Positions 27,701 to 37,194 of a DNA stretch of 64,000 bases are shown here, in pieces (the stretch's first letter is position 1; each line of letters begins with the position of its first letter). Under the pieces are notes generated by a model. That model saw only the letters and a program-made list of their open reading frames with translations, searched no databases and was not told the origin of the DNA. The stretch comes from an uncultured bacterium (GTDB taxonomy: Bacteria; Spirochaetota; Leptospiria; Leptospirales; Leptonemataceae). A program made the position numbers and the translations under genes. The stretch covers positions 1-64,000 of the forward strand of contig CALFVU010000007.1 of NCBI GenBank assembly GCA_937928085.1. Reading direction: 5' to 3'.

Positions 27701-29467
27701 TCAAATAATTTTATAAGAAATATATTTTTTATGATTTTTTGAATTGTATTTAATTTCTGCTAATAAAATAGAAATTTTATCTAAAGGAATCTCTCCATTT
27801 CTAAAATAAAGAATTGCAGACGACAATTTAGGCATTTCGAATCTTTGTTCTATTCCATATCGATTTTTAGCATAATAATAAAAAGTTTGTTTATTGTCTT
27901 CAGAAAATAATTTTTTTACATAATTATTGAAATTTTTTTGTACATTCAAAACAAATTTTAATACATGAAACAAATTTTTGTTTTTAATGACAACGAGAAA
28001 ATCATCTCCTCCAATGTGCCCTACAAAATAAAAATTTTGAACAGTAAATGTTTTTAGATAATTACCTAAAAATAATATAATTTTGTCTCCTTCCTCAAAA
28101 CCAAAAGTATCATTAAATGGTTTAAAATTTGTAATATCAAAATAAATTAAGGATACTGAACCAAATTGATTATAAATTTTTCTTAAAAAATTTGATATAG
28201 ATTGATTTCCCGGCAAACTAGTTAATGGATTTTGATCCTTCGCAGTTATGATTTTTTGTTTGAAAAGATATTTTAAAATTTCTTCTGGAAAAATAACTCC
28301 TTTATACTTCCCATGTTCTGTAATGATTATTACTTGTAATGATTTTATTCCAATATTTTCATTTTTAGATAAGATTTCTAAAAAATTATTAATATCTACA
28401 TTTGATTCTAAAATAACTGTTTTCTCCAAATGATTTTCTAAAAATTCAGAAAAATCTTTATATTTCCACAATTCTCTTGAGTATAAATGTAATAACTTAC
28501 TTCTAATTTTACTTTCATTTAAAATTCCTACTGGTTCCTCGAATTGATTAATTATTGGAAAAGCTACAAAATCTGGATTATTTTTTAAATGTTCTAACAT
28601 CTGCTCCACATTATAAGACATTTTTACAGGAGGTACATACTCAATACTCAAGTTTTCTATAATAGTATCTTTTTTTATTTGAGAATACGATTGAGAAAAT
28701 TCTAAACTATAAAGAATTTCTCTAATTTTTGATATTTTTTTGCTATATTCATCGATAAAAAAGGGTTCGCAAATGTAGTACCCTTGAGCTAGATCGATAT
28801 CTAATTCCAAGCATGTATTTAATTCTTCGTAAGTTTCTATACCCTCTGCAACAATAAGAGCTCCTAATAAATGAGTCATTCTTACAACTTGCTCTACAAA
28901 AAGTTTTTTTCTAAGGTCATTATTTAAATTTGTTATAAAAAATTTATCCAATTTTAAAATATCAAAATCAGAAGCATATATTAATTGTAAACTCGAATAA
29001 CCAACACCAAAATCATCAATAGCAATTTTAAATCCTTGTTTTTTATAATTAAAAATGATTTTACTGAAAGTGTCGTAAGAGTGAAAAGGTAGTCTTTCAG
29101 AAATTTCGAATATAAAGTAAGAGTTAGTTAAGTTATATTTTTTTAATAGCCTTATTGTATTACCAGATTCAAAATTTGGCATTTCTAAAATTCTATTATC
29201 AATATTATAAAACAACCTTCGTTTCTGAAATTCTGGTATTTGTATAAATAAAGTAAGAAGTTTTTCTCTTAGTAGAAGATCAAAATTATACAAGTTTTGA
29301 TTTTTATAAGCTTCGTCAAAAAGATCAAAAATTCTTTTATAACCAAGTGCATTATAATTTCTTAATAAAGATTCAAAACCATAAATTCGTTTAGAACGTA
29401 AATCAATAATAGGTTGAAATGCAAAAGTTAAATTATCAACAACCTCGTCTATACTAATTAGTTTCAT
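27701..29467 (-). CDS. EAL-CBS-GGDEF protein, probable c-di-GMP phosphodiesterase
   Basis: 588 residues, no membrane span. EAL domain about 5-245: FESLLR (catalytic Glu; ESL replaces EAL), YNIDNR (Asn), FEISERLPF (Glu), AIDDFGVGYSSL (metal Asp pair), KLDKFF (Lys), VAEGIET (Glu) and AQGYYICEPF (Gln). All phosphodiesterase residues seem present. Residues about 265-395 hold two CBS-like repeats, which often bind nucleotides. The C-terminal GGDEF domain has GGDDF (about 484-488), a conservative change that may lower or abolish cyclase activity and leave it as a GTP sensor. Start overlaps no other gene; purH ends nine bases upstream. Confidence 0.88.
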   Translation of the reverse strand: MKLISIDEVVDNLTFAFQPIIDLRSKRIYGFESLLRNYNALGYKRIFDLFDEAYKNQNLYNFDLLLREKLLTLFIQIPEFQKRRLFYNIDNRILEMPNFESGNTIRLLKKYNLTNSYFIFEISERLPFHSYDTFSKIIFNYKKQGFKIAIDDFGVGYSSLQLIYASDFDILKLDKFFITNLNNDLRKKLFVEQVVRMTHLLGALIVAEGIETYEELNTCLELDIDLAQGYYICEPFFIDEYSKKISKIREILYSLEFSQSYSQIKKDTIIENLSIEYVPPVKMSYNVEQMLEHLKNNPDFVAFPIINQFEEPVGILNESKIRSKLLHLYSRELWKYKDFSEFLENHLEKTVILESNVDINNFLEILSKNENIGIKSLQVIIITEHGKYKGVIFPEEILKYLFKQKIITAKDQNPLTSLPGNQSISNFLRKIYNQFGSVSLIYFDITNFKPFNDTFGFEEGDKIILFLGNYLKTFTVQNFYFVGHIGGDDFLVVIKNKNLFHVLKFVLNVQKNFNNYVKKLFSEDNKQTFYYYAKNRYGIEQRFEMPKLSSAILYFRNGEIPLDKISILLAEIKYNSKNHKKYISYKII

Positions 29468-29476
29468 AATATTAAT

Positions 29477-31075
29477 TTAATGTCGAAAATGTCTTTGTCC
29501 AGTAAATACCATAACAATTCCATATTCATTTGCAGTTTCTATAACTTCTTTATCTCTTAAAGAACCACCCGGTTGAATAATAGCTTTCGCACCCACTTTA
29601 GCAGCGATTTCAACACCATCTTTAAAAGGAAAAAATGCATCAGAAGCAACATAAGAATTTTGTAATGAAATCCCTTTTCGGATTGCTTTATTAATAGCTA
29701 ATTCAACAGAATCCACACGACTCATTTGTCCGGCTCCAATAGCTAAGGTTGTATTTTGGTTCGTAAAAACAATTGCATTCGATTTTACATACTTGACTAC
29801 TCTCCATGCAAAATCCAGAGCATCTAAATCTTCTTCTGTAGGTTTCTTTTCTGTAACTACTTTCCAATATTTTCTATCTACAAAATCAACATCTACATCT
29901 TGATATAAATATCCATCAAATCCCGCTCTTAATTCTTTCTTATTTTTTAACAATAATTCAGATTCTTCCAATTGTAAGACTCGCAAATTCGTTTTTTTAG
30001 AAAAAACTTCAAGTGCTTCTTTAGTATATGATCTTGCGATAATACATTCGTAAAAATGTTCGGAAATTACTTCTGCGAATTTTTTATCCACATTTCCATT
30101 GATTGCAATTATTCCACCAAAAGCACTAATCGGATCTGATTCTCTTGCATTTTCGTAAGCTAAGATCAAATCTTTTTCTTCGTTTACATAAGAAACACCA
30201 CATGGATTCAGATGTTTTACGATCACAACACCATATTTAGGCAAAGATAAAGCACATTCCATTGCAGCAGTTATATCTAAAATATTATTAAACGATAGAT
30301 CTTTACCCTGAAATTGTTTAAAACCAAAAGGTTTTTCAGTATTTTTATAATATTCTAAAAAAGATCTATAATAACTTGCTTGTTGATGTGGATTTTCTCC
30401 ATATCTTAAGTCAGAGACTTTTTTAAGAGCCACATTCAAAATATCTGGAAAATGAATTTGTAATTCCTCATTAAAATATTGAGCAATCGTAGCATCATAA
30501 GAAGCAGTAATAGAAAATGCTTTTGCAGCCAATTTTTTAGAAGTATGCTTACTAATATAACCACCGAGTTTTTCCATTTCCAGCATTAAAGGGACATAAT
30601 CACTAGGATCACAAACCACAACTGTATGCAAATAATTTTTAGCAGAAGAACGAATCATAGCTGGTCCGCCAATATCAATATTTTCTATAATTCTTTCTTG
30701 TAGCTCTTCTTTATCTAATGATTTTGAATTTTGAATTTCCAAAAGTGTTTGAACAAATGGATATAAATTCACAATCACTAAATCTATTTTTTGTATTTTT
30801 AATGATTCTAATGTTTGAACATGTTCAGGATAATCCATATTTGCTAATAAACCTGCATGAATTTTTGGATGTAAAGACTTAACTCTTCCATCAAGAATCT
30901 CTGGAAATTCAGTAATCTCTTCTATTTTTATTGAAGAGATATAGTTTTCTAAAAGATATTTGTAAGTACCTCCTGTAGAAATGATATCCACATGATATTT
31001 TTTTAAAAAACTTGCTAATTCCACTATACCTGTTTTATCCGAAACAGAAATTAAAGCTCTTTGAATGCGAATCAT
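29477..31075 (-). CDS. purH: Bifunctional AICAR transformylase/IMP cyclohydrolase
   Basis: 532 residues, last two steps of IMP synthesis. The N-terminal cyclohydrolase part begins RALISVSDKTGIVELASFL and includes STGGTYKYL. The transformylase part includes VIVKHLNPCGVSYVNE with the Lys-His and Asn-Pro-Cys-Gly signature, SAFGGIIAING and IGAGQMSRVDSVELA, and ends TGQRHFRH. AAGGAG lies before the ATG. It follows purN by 13 bases and is surely cotranscribed. Confidence 0.97.
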   Translation of the reverse strand: MIRIQRALISVSDKTGIVELASFLKKYHVDIISTGGTYKYLLENYISSIKIEEITEFPEILDGRVKSLHPKIHAGLLANMDYPEHVQTLESLKIQKIDLVIVNLYPFVQTLLEIQNSKSLDKEELQERIIENIDIGGPAMIRSSAKNYLHTVVVCDPSDYVPLMLEMEKLGGYISKHTSKKLAAKAFSITASYDATIAQYFNEELQIHFPDILNVALKKVSDLRYGENPHQQASYYRSFLEYYKNTEKPFGFKQFQGKDLSFNNILDITAAMECALSLPKYGVVIVKHLNPCGVSYVNEEKDLILAYENARESDPISAFGGIIAINGNVDKKFAEVISEHFYECIIARSYTKEALEVFSKKTNLRVLQLEESELLLKNKKELRAGFDGYLYQDVDVDFVDRKYWKVVTEKKPTEEDLDALDFAWRVVKYVKSNAIVFTNQNTTLAIGAGQMSRVDSVELAINKAIRKGISLQNSYVASDAFFPFKDGVEIAAKVGAKAIIQPGGSLRDKEVIETANEYGIVMVFTGQRHFRH

Positions 31076-31088
31076 GTCAAACTCCTTT

Positions 31089-31712
31089 TTAATTCTTAAT
31101 TTTTACAATTTTACGATGATTAGGTAAAATTTGAATTTCTATTTTTCTTTCACAGTATAGTTTTATAGCTTTTTTATATAATTTGTGTTCTTCTTTTAGG
31201 ATTAAATCAGAAAGTTCTTTTTCTGTACAATTTTCGGGAATTTCTACACATTTTTGTAAAATAATAGGTCCTGTATCAACGCCTTCATCAATAAAATGAA
31301 CCGTACAACCACTTACTTTTGCACCATATTCCAAAGCTTGTTTTTGTGCTCTTAACCCGGGAAATGCTGGAAGAAGAGAAGGATGTATATTCATAATCCT
31401 GTCTGGAAATGCATCAATAAATTCTTTAGACAAAATTCGCATATATCCCGCACAAATAATTAAATCGGGTTCTAACTCTTTAACTGTTTCTAATAATGTT
31501 TTATCAAAATCTATCTTATTAGAAAAATTAGAATAAGAAATAACTTTTACAGGGATATTATAATTTTTAGCATGTTGCTCAGCTCCAGTATTTTCTCTAT
31601 CTGTAATTAAACCCACGAAATTCGCATTTGGAATCTCTTTGTTTTCAATTGCTTTCAAAATTTCTAAAAAATTAGAACCACGACCGGAAGCTAAAGCAAC
31701 AAGCCTGAACAT
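31089..31712 (-). CDS. purN: Phosphoribosylglycinamide formyltransferase
   Basis: About 207 residues from ATG 31712 (MFRLVALASGRGSNF); a TTG three codons upstream is also open. It transfers a formyl group from 10-formyl-THF to GAR in purine synthesis. SGRGSNF is the phosphate loop, MNIHPSLLPAFPGLRAQKQA contains the catalytic His, and TVHFIDEGVDTGPIILQ holds the catalytic Asp. Length normal. First gene of a purN-purH unit; purE-purK lie separately at 37195. Confidence 0.95.
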   Translation of the reverse strand: MFRLVALASGRGSNFLEILKAIENKEIPNANFVGLITDRENTGAEQHAKNYNIPVKVISYSNFSNKIDFDKTLLETVKELEPDLIICAGYMRILSKEFIDAFPDRIMNIHPSLLPAFPGLRAQKQALEYGAKVSGCTVHFIDEGVDTGPIILQKCVEIPENCTEKELSDLILKEEHKLYKKAIKLYCERKIEIQILPNHRKIVKIKN

Positions 31713-31889
31713 ATATACCAAGATTTTTTCTAAAACAATAAAAAAAAGTAAAATTAAAATTTTAAAAAATTATACAAAGCTTATCAATGCATTAATAATT
31801 ATGAATAAATCTCACCATAACAAACTTTTAGATACATTTTTTTATGCAAATATAATTTACAATAATTATGATAAAATAAAAATGAATTT

Positions 31890-33050
31890 ATGAATAATAC
31901 TTATAAAATAAAAAAAGTTTTATTTTTATTTTATATTTTTTTTCTTGAAGCATGTCAATATTCCAATTCAAACCAATTAGAAAAAAATCAAAATATTATA
32001 ATCCAATCACAAAAAGTTCAACAAGAAATCAAATATTCAAAAAAGTGGAACGATTTTAAAAATTTTTTAATTGGAAATCCCAATAAAATAGAAAATACAA
32101 ATTTATATACTTTAGCTAATAAAGATTGGTATAAAAAATATCAACTTAATATAAGAAATTACATACAAAAATACAACAAGCAAAAAGAAAAAGTTTCTGA
32201 CTGGCATCAAGAAAATTTACAAGAAGTGTACTCTGTTAAAAATGCTTTTTATTTGTTAAGTGGAGCAGATTTTTATTATTTTAGATTATTTTATCCAAAT
32301 GCAGAGAATTATTTTATGTTTGCAATGGAAAAAGAAGGGGATTTTCCTGAACTGAATACCATAGATGAAAGTACCTTAAATACAAATTTAGTTGCTATTG
32401 AAGAAATCATACATAACTTGAGCCATAATACATATTTGTTCTCTAAAACAATGAATAAATTTCTAAACCAAGATAAAATTTATAAAATATATGGAACTTT
32501 TCCAATCGTTGTTTTCTATATTGGATATTTTAGCGGAAATATTATAGATGTAAAAAAAGAATGTTTAGAATACAAAGATTTTAATTGTTTAATACCGGGT
32601 TATTCCATTCTATACGAAGAAGATCAAAAAATTAAAAAAGTCTATTACTATTCAAAAAAATTAGTTCCCGAAGATATACACCAAAATAGTCCTTTTGATT
32701 CTTTAATGAAGAAATATGACAATAAAGGATTATTTTTAAAGGCTTCTGTGTATTTATTTCATAATTTAAAATACCAAAATTTTGCAAACTATCTTTTAGA
32801 GAATTTTGTTTACATTATCCAAGAAGATTCTGGAATTCCTTATCGATTTTTTCAACAACATCAATTTAATGTTCGATTATACGGAAAATATGTAGATGTT
32901 CCCAATCTAACTGGTATGAAAGTTCCTTTCCAACCCGATTTATCAAGAGATTTTAAACTGAATTCGCAAAGACTAACTTTTCATTTTGGATATGGTACGG
33001 CAAGAGTTAGTGGAATTTCGAATTTAATTTTTGCGTATAAAAATCCTTAA
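31890..33050 (+). CDS. Hypothetical lipoprotein
   Basis: 386 residues. MNNTYKIKKVLFLFYIFFLEAC gives a lipoprotein signal (Cys22). The mature part starts with a helical, Gln- and Lys-rich stretch, then a mixed alpha/beta body with conserved-looking text such as LSGADFYYFRLFYPNAENYF, GTFPIVVFYIGYF, QEDSGIPYRFFQQHQF and YGTARVSGISNLIFAY. The last segments look like a globular enzyme or binding domain. I do not recognise the family with certainty, though leptospires have similar unnamed lipoproteins. Followed 17 bases later by another small lipoprotein. Confidence 0.6.
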   Translation: MNNTYKIKKVLFLFYIFFLEACQYSNSNQLEKNQNIIIQSQKVQQEIKYSKKWNDFKNFLIGNPNKIENTNLYTLANKDWYKKYQLNIRNYIQKYNKQKEKVSDWHQENLQEVYSVKNAFYLLSGADFYYFRLFYPNAENYFMFAMEKEGDFPELNTIDESTLNTNLVAIEEIIHNLSHNTYLFSKTMNKFLNQDKIYKIYGTFPIVVFYIGYFSGNIIDVKKECLEYKDFNCLIPGYSILYEEDQKIKKVYYYSKKLVPEDIHQNSPFDSLMKKYDNKGLFLKASVYLFHNLKYQNFANYLLENFVYIIQEDSGIPYRFFQQHQFNVRLYGKYVDVPNLTGMKVPFQPDLSRDFKLNSQRLTFHFGYGTARVSGISNLIFAYKNP

Positions 33051-33067
33051 AAAAATTATACTTAAAT

Positions 33068-33589
33068 ATGAATAATATGAATCTTGTTTTTTTAATCTTT
33101 CTTTTGTTTTTTTACTGTAAAACTTCTGAAGTTCATACTAAAAAATATATTCAAATGAATGTAACTGATGAAGGTTTTTTAAACTATGATTATTTTCAGA
33201 CAATTGGTATTTCGAACATTCGAAATGATGCACAAAACATTATAGAAATTCAAAAAAAATGTCTCCATAGAGCAGAGATAATAGCAAAGCAAAAAATGGT
33301 TTCTGCGTTTATTCATACCAATCAATCAATAAAGGGATTATCCCCGTATTTCGAATCAAACGTATTTTTTTTTAGAGAATATCCGAAACAATTTACAAAA
33401 GAAGAATTAATTTTTTATTCATTTTTTTTTGAGGACCTGCTTTCTAAAGCAGAAGTTGTATATCAAGAAATATATAAAAATCAATGTAAAGTTGTCTTAA
33501 GAATCGAAGAAGAAAAATTACTTTTTAAAATCAAAAAAACAAAATTTAGACCTCTAACTACAAAAAATATTATAAACAATCAGGATTAA
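33068..33589 (+). CDS. Small hypothetical lipoprotein
   Basis: 173 residues. Signal MNNMNLVFLIFLLFFYC (Cys17); Met4 at 33077 is another possible start. The mature part includes QKKCLHRAEIIAKQKMVSAF, a helix that resembles the Ala/Lys helix of LPP20/FlgT-like envelope proteins, then a C-terminal beta segment with KNQCKVVLRIEEEKLLF. Family assignment is tentative. The 3' end overlaps the converging VanY-like gene by 20 bases. Confidence 0.55.
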   Translation: MNNMNLVFLIFLLFFYCKTSEVHTKKYIQMNVTDEGFLNYDYFQTIGISNIRNDAQNIIEIQKKCLHRAEIIAKQKMVSAFIHTNQSIKGLSPYFESNVFFFREYPKQFTKEELIFYSFFFEDLLSKAEVVYQEIYKNQCKVVLRIEEEKLLFKIKKTKFRPLTTKNIINNQD

Positions 33590-34283
33590 TGGAATTCACA
33601 TATAGCGGAGCAAATTCATAAAAATATTCATTTCCTGAAAAATCAAGTTCAGTAATTTTCTTTTGATAAAAATATTCATTCCATTTTTTTTGATAACGGG
33701 TTGCTATAGGTTTATAACTCCAATGCCATTTTTCTAAATGATACCCATTTGGACGATTTTCATTATAAGGCATACAAAATCCATACTTTTTCGCATTTTT
33801 ATTTAACCAATCCCACAATAATTTTCCATTTCCTTTTTCGTAATAAGAATTTTCGAGAATATTGATATCAAAATCCGTTCCCCAATGATGTCGAGATGTG
33901 GCTGGCATAGAAGAATATTCTAAAATTTTTTTAGTTTTCTCTAATGAAGAAATTTTGCCCATATTTTTCCATTTACTTTCCCAAATTCGTTTTTGATCCC
34001 AATAGGTTCGAACTCCACTTGTAACCCAAAATTCAATGTTTGGATGTTCTTTTTTTAAATCTAAAAACATTTTTTGTAAAGCTTTTGCAACTTCTACTTG
34101 CAAATAAAGATCTTTTCCTTGAACAGGTATTTGAAAATCTTTTAAATTTACAAAATTTTTTTGTTTTTTTACTTCATACTTTCCCGTAACAATCAATAAA
34201 TCATTATCTACACTTTCTGAATGTACGGATAAAATAATTAAAATAATAGAAAAAATCAACAATCGAAATAAGTTTTTCTTCAT
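33570..34283 (-). CDS. VanY-like D-alanyl-D-alanine carboxypeptidase (M15B/LAS)
   Basis: 237 residues with a signal peptide (MKKNLFRLLIFSIILIILSV). The zinc-peptidase pattern is clear: SRHHWGTDFDI (residues 130-140) supplies His132 and Asp139, and EKWHW (184-188) gives Glu184 and His187. TSGVRTYWDQKRIWESKW is the typical upstream helix of the D-Ala-D-Ala carboxypeptidase family. It acts in the periplasm on peptidoglycan stem peptides. Its ATG overlaps the previous gene's stop as TGATG, so the two are translationally coupled. Confidence 0.9.
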   Translation of the reverse strand: MKKNLFRLLIFSIILIILSVHSESVDNDLLIVTGKYEVKKQKNFVNLKDFQIPVQGKDLYLQVEVAKALQKMFLDLKKEHPNIEFWVTSGVRTYWDQKRIWESKWKNMGKISSLEKTKKILEYSSMPATSRHHWGTDFDINILENSYYEKGNGKLLWDWLNKNAKKYGFCMPYNENRPNGYHLEKWHWSYKPIATRYQKKWNEYFYQKKITELDFSGNEYFYEFAPLYVNSINPDCL

Positions 34284-34591
34284 CAGTCCTTAGTTATAAT
34301 AACTTCTTTAATTTCTATCTTTCCATTTATTTTTTTTTGTTTCGTTTCTACATCAGAATAATTCGTTATAATTCCTTTTACTTTTATAGTTTGATTTATA
34401 TAAAAAGATTTTAACAAAGGAGTTAATTTTCCCGTTATTTCGTATTTAGAATTTGACATTTCAAAAATCAAAATTTCATTTCGATCAATTTCCAGTATTT
34501 GAATTTTACCTATTACTTCTTTTTCTTCGCTTAATAATGGAAAATACAATATCCATAGGACTAATAATGTGATTTTTTTTATATGCTTCAT
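34283..34591 (-). CDS. Small exported protein, possibly OB-fold
   Basis: 102 residues with a signal peptide of about 21 residues. The mature 80 residues are all beta in pattern: EVIGKIQILEIDRNEILIFE, then KYEITGKLTPLLKS, then TIKVKGIITNYSD and GKIEIKEVII. This order of strands resembles a small OB-fold of the type found in periplasmic stress or binding proteins. No named family. Coupled by TGATG to the VanY-like peptidase, so a helper role in wall turnover is possible. Confidence 0.55.
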   Translation of the reverse strand: MKHIKKITLLVLWILYFPLLSEEKEVIGKIQILEIDRNEILIFEMSNSKYEITGKLTPLLKSFYINQTIKVKGIITNYSDVETKQKKINGKIEIKEVIITKD

Positions 34592-34607
34592 AGCATATAT
34601 TTAGACA

Positions 34608-35546
34608 TTATTTTTTTTGATTTTGTTCATCAAGAAATTTTAATAAATGGTAACAAAATTTTAAATATGGCGTGTCTAGCTTATATTTTTTTGCTAATTT
34701 TAGTGGTTCTCCAATAATAGCTTCAATTTCTAATGGTTTATGATTTTCGTAATCAATTAACATCGAAGTTTTATAAGGTTTCATTTTGATTGTTTTATCA
34801 ATCATTTCTTGTATTTTTTTTCTACCAGGTGAGTTTTTTTCTTTTTCAGCAATAAATAGAATTTCTTTCATTAAATTTTCAGCTAAAAAAAGAGAATTTT
34901 TAGAATTTACAATCACATCTGTAGTAACATTATGACCAATTACCGATAAAGTATTAAAAGCAATATTCCATAGAAGTTTTTCCCATCTTGCTTTTCTTAA
35001 ATTTAATACTGATTCTGATTGAATTCCAGCATTCGTAAAGAGCTTTGATACTTCTTTCGCATAGTTATGGTTTTTTTTATCAAGACTTCCGATTTTTATA
35101 GCTCCATAATCTAAATGATGGATTTCTCTCGAAGAAATACGATTGATACACGTAAAAGCAAGTCCTCCAAGAATCATTAGATCATATTTTTTTAGTTTTT
35201 GATTTTTGCTTAATTGTGCTTTAAAGTTCTCTTCTTGATTAATTCCATTCTGCAAAAACAAAACTATAGAATTAGGTTTGAGTATTGGTTCTAATAAAGA
35301 AAGATAAGGAATATCTGTATACACTTTTGTAGTAATGATAATTAGATCCGAAAGTTCCATTTGCTTTGTATCATTGTAAACCGAAATGTTGATCTGAAAA
35401 TCCCCCCAAACACTTTTTATAGTAAGCAAACCAGATTTTAAATAATTCGAAAAAAATTGTACATTATAACCTGCTTTTTGTAACATAGCCCCGTAAAAAC
35501 CACCAACAGACCCGGCACCTATAACAGAAATAGTTTTTATGTTCAT
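34608..35546 (-). CDS. panE: 2-dehydropantoate 2-reductase (ketopantoate reductase)
   Basis: About 312 residues from ATG 35546 (MNIKTISVIGAGSVGG); a TTG three codons earlier is also open. The family reduces ketopantoate to pantoate with NADPH in pantothenate and CoA synthesis. IGAGSVGGFYGAML is the NADPH loop. LFLQNGINQEENF has the Asn near the active site, and RKARWEKLLWNIAFNTLSVI carries the catalytic Lys region. ApbA/PanE homologues sometimes act on other 2-keto acids, so specificity is moderate. Confidence 0.85.
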   Translation of the reverse strand: MNIKTISVIGAGSVGGFYGAMLQKAGYNVQFFSNYLKSGLLTIKSVWGDFQINISVYNDTKQMELSDLIIITTKVYTDIPYLSLLEPILKPNSIVLFLQNGINQEENFKAQLSKNQKLKKYDLMILGGLAFTCINRISSREIHHLDYGAIKIGSLDKKNHNYAKEVSKLFTNAGIQSESVLNLRKARWEKLLWNIAFNTLSVIGHNVTTDVIVNSKNSLFLAENLMKEILFIAEKEKNSPGRKKIQEMIDKTIKMKPYKTSMLIDYENHKPLEIEAIIGEPLKLAKKYKLDTPYLKFCYHLLKFLDEQNQKK

Positions 35547-35628
35547 AAAATCCAATTTATTGTTAAAATTTTATTTATCAAGAAACATAAAAATTGACAA
35601 AAAATTAAATTGTATTATCATTAAGACT

Positions 35629-35907
35629 GTGAAACCTAAATTTATATATCTATTTTATTTTTTAGTTTCTATGAATTGTATAAGTCTAGAATCTCTTTTG
35701 GAAAAATTTTCTGAACAACAACTAATCAATAAACAAGAAAAAAGAAATTATAACGAAGAAGAAAAGCAAAAAGAACAAAAAGAAAATTTAAAAAAAGCAT
35801 ATAACACAAAAAGAAGAATTGAAGAACAAAAAGAAAAAGAATGTTTTGAACTCAACAAACATTACATTTTACAAGATTCAACAACTAAAATCCTAAATTG
35901 TAATTAA
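35629..35907 (+). CDS. Small exported Lys/Glu-rich protein
   Basis: About 92 residues from GTG 35629 (MKPKFIYLFYFLVSMNCISL). A longer frame begins at 35539 within panE's promoter side and is less likely. The N-terminus is a signal peptide with a Cys17 that could be lipidated. Residues 25-70 are a highly charged helix (EEEKQKEQKENLKKAYNTKR), likely a coiled coil, and two further Cys lie near the C-terminus. Function unknown; divergent from panE. Confidence 0.45.
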   Translation: MKPKFIYLFYFLVSMNCISLESLLEKFSEQQLINKQEKRNYNEEEKQKEQKENLKKAYNTKRRIEEQKEKECFELNKHYILQDSTTKILNCN

Positions 35908-36414
35908 TTTATAAACTTTTTAAAATTTTTAAAAACTAGATATGTCATAACTTCTATAAGAATTTAGATTTATTCTATAAAATCCATTTACATCAATGTT
36001 TTTTAGTTTCTGATTACTTTAACTAAAATAGATATACAAGATCGTTTTTGAATTCGTACAAAACTAAATCTACATTACTAAAGATTTTACCAGTCTCACT
36101 CAAAAGCAAAACAAATTACACAAACATTTTCGAAATTTATAATTGGTATTTTAATATTTTTTCTTTCAATTCATCTTTATATTTTAATGAAGAATTTATT
36201 TATTTTATTTGCTTAATATCTCTAAATTGATTCGAATATTATTTTTAAAAATATTAGCTATTCTAAATTTTGCGAAATACAAAAAAATTCTTTAACTTAC
36301 ATAATTGTTGAAATTATTATTAAAAACTTTTATTATAAAGAAGTCAAATTAAACCCAAATTTACTAAATCAAATTTTTTCCAAAATTGTAATAAAAAATT
36401 TTAAATTCATACTT
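35908..36414. other. AT-rich gap with no evident gene
   Basis: About 500 bases between the small charged protein and the end of trmH. A 60-codon open frame (36048-36230) has no ribosome site and only AT-biased composition. No tRNA, GC-rich RNA island or repeat was seen. It could be decayed sequence or hold an AT-rich small RNA. Confidence 0.5.
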
Positions 36415-37092
36415 TTAAATATTGTCTTTTGAATCGAAAAAAGGAAATTCCTTACTTAACCATTTATATAAAATTTCTTTCTTTTCAGTTTCTGAAAGCC
36501 ACCACGAAAGATTCGAATTCATTATTTTATGTCTCAACGAATAAACAGCAATAGCACAGGAAACTGAAATGTTATAACTTTCTACAAAACCATACATAGG
36601 TATATAAACAAAATGATTTAAATATTGCTTTGTAATTTCTGAAAGTCCATTCAACTCCGAACCAAACACTAAAGCAATTGGTGTATGCAAGGGAACTTCT
36701 TCTAAAGAATAATTATTTTTGTGTTTTATAAAATACGGAGACATTCCATAAATTGTGTATCCTTTATTTTGTAAATATTCAAAACATTCAATGGAAGGAT
36801 CTTTTTCTTTTGAATTAAATTTTATTATGTTGACCCATTTACCTGCTCCCATAGCTGTTCCTTCTTTTAATGAAAAAGTATGATTTCTTTCAATTACGTA
36901 AATATCATGAATCCCATTTGCTTCGCAAGAACGAATACAAGCAGAACCATTATGCGGATCATAGATATCTTCTAACACGATTGTTAAATACCTTGTTCTA
37001 TTGTTTAAAATATTAAAAAATTTTTTTTTGCGGTTTTCAGTTAGTAGTGAAATCAAATGATCAATTTTTTGATCTAAAACATTCTTTTTCAT
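36415..37092 (-). CDS. trmH: tRNA (guanosine-18-2'-O)-methyltransferase
   Basis: 225 residues of the SPOUT superfamily. Motif 1 LEDIYDPHNGSACIRSCEAN, motif 2 ALVFGSELNGLS and motif 3 GFVESYNISVSCAIAVYS form the knotted SAM-binding core. It has the C-terminal helix extension seen in TrmH (SWWLSETEKKEILYKW), which favours Gm18 TrmH over rRNA enzymes of the family. Cytoplasmic. Divergent from purE, with 102 bases between. Confidence 0.9.
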   Translation of the reverse strand: MKKNVLDQKIDHLISLLTENRKKKFFNILNNRTRYLTIVLEDIYDPHNGSACIRSCEANGIHDIYVIERNHTFSLKEGTAMGAGKWVNIIKFNSKEKDPSIECFEYLQNKGYTIYGMSPYFIKHKNNYSLEEVPLHTPIALVFGSELNGLSEITKQYLNHFVYIPMYGFVESYNISVSCAIAVYSLRHKIMNSNLSWWLSETEKKEILYKWLSKEFPFFDSKDNI

Positions 37093-37194
37093 AAACCTGA
37101 TGAACTTTATTATATATTAAATTTTAGTAAAGAAGAAACAAACTCAATTTTTTTAAAATTTGACTAAGTATATTGAGAAAAAAAAATAACTTTC

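Noticed and set aside
31639-31893. Plus-strand frame between purN and the lipoprotein
   Set aside because: Mostly antisense to purN, with no signal or ribosome site.
36048-36230. A 60-codon frame in the 500-base gap before trmH
   Set aside because: No ribosome site, composition like the surrounding AT-rich DNA and no recognisable motif.
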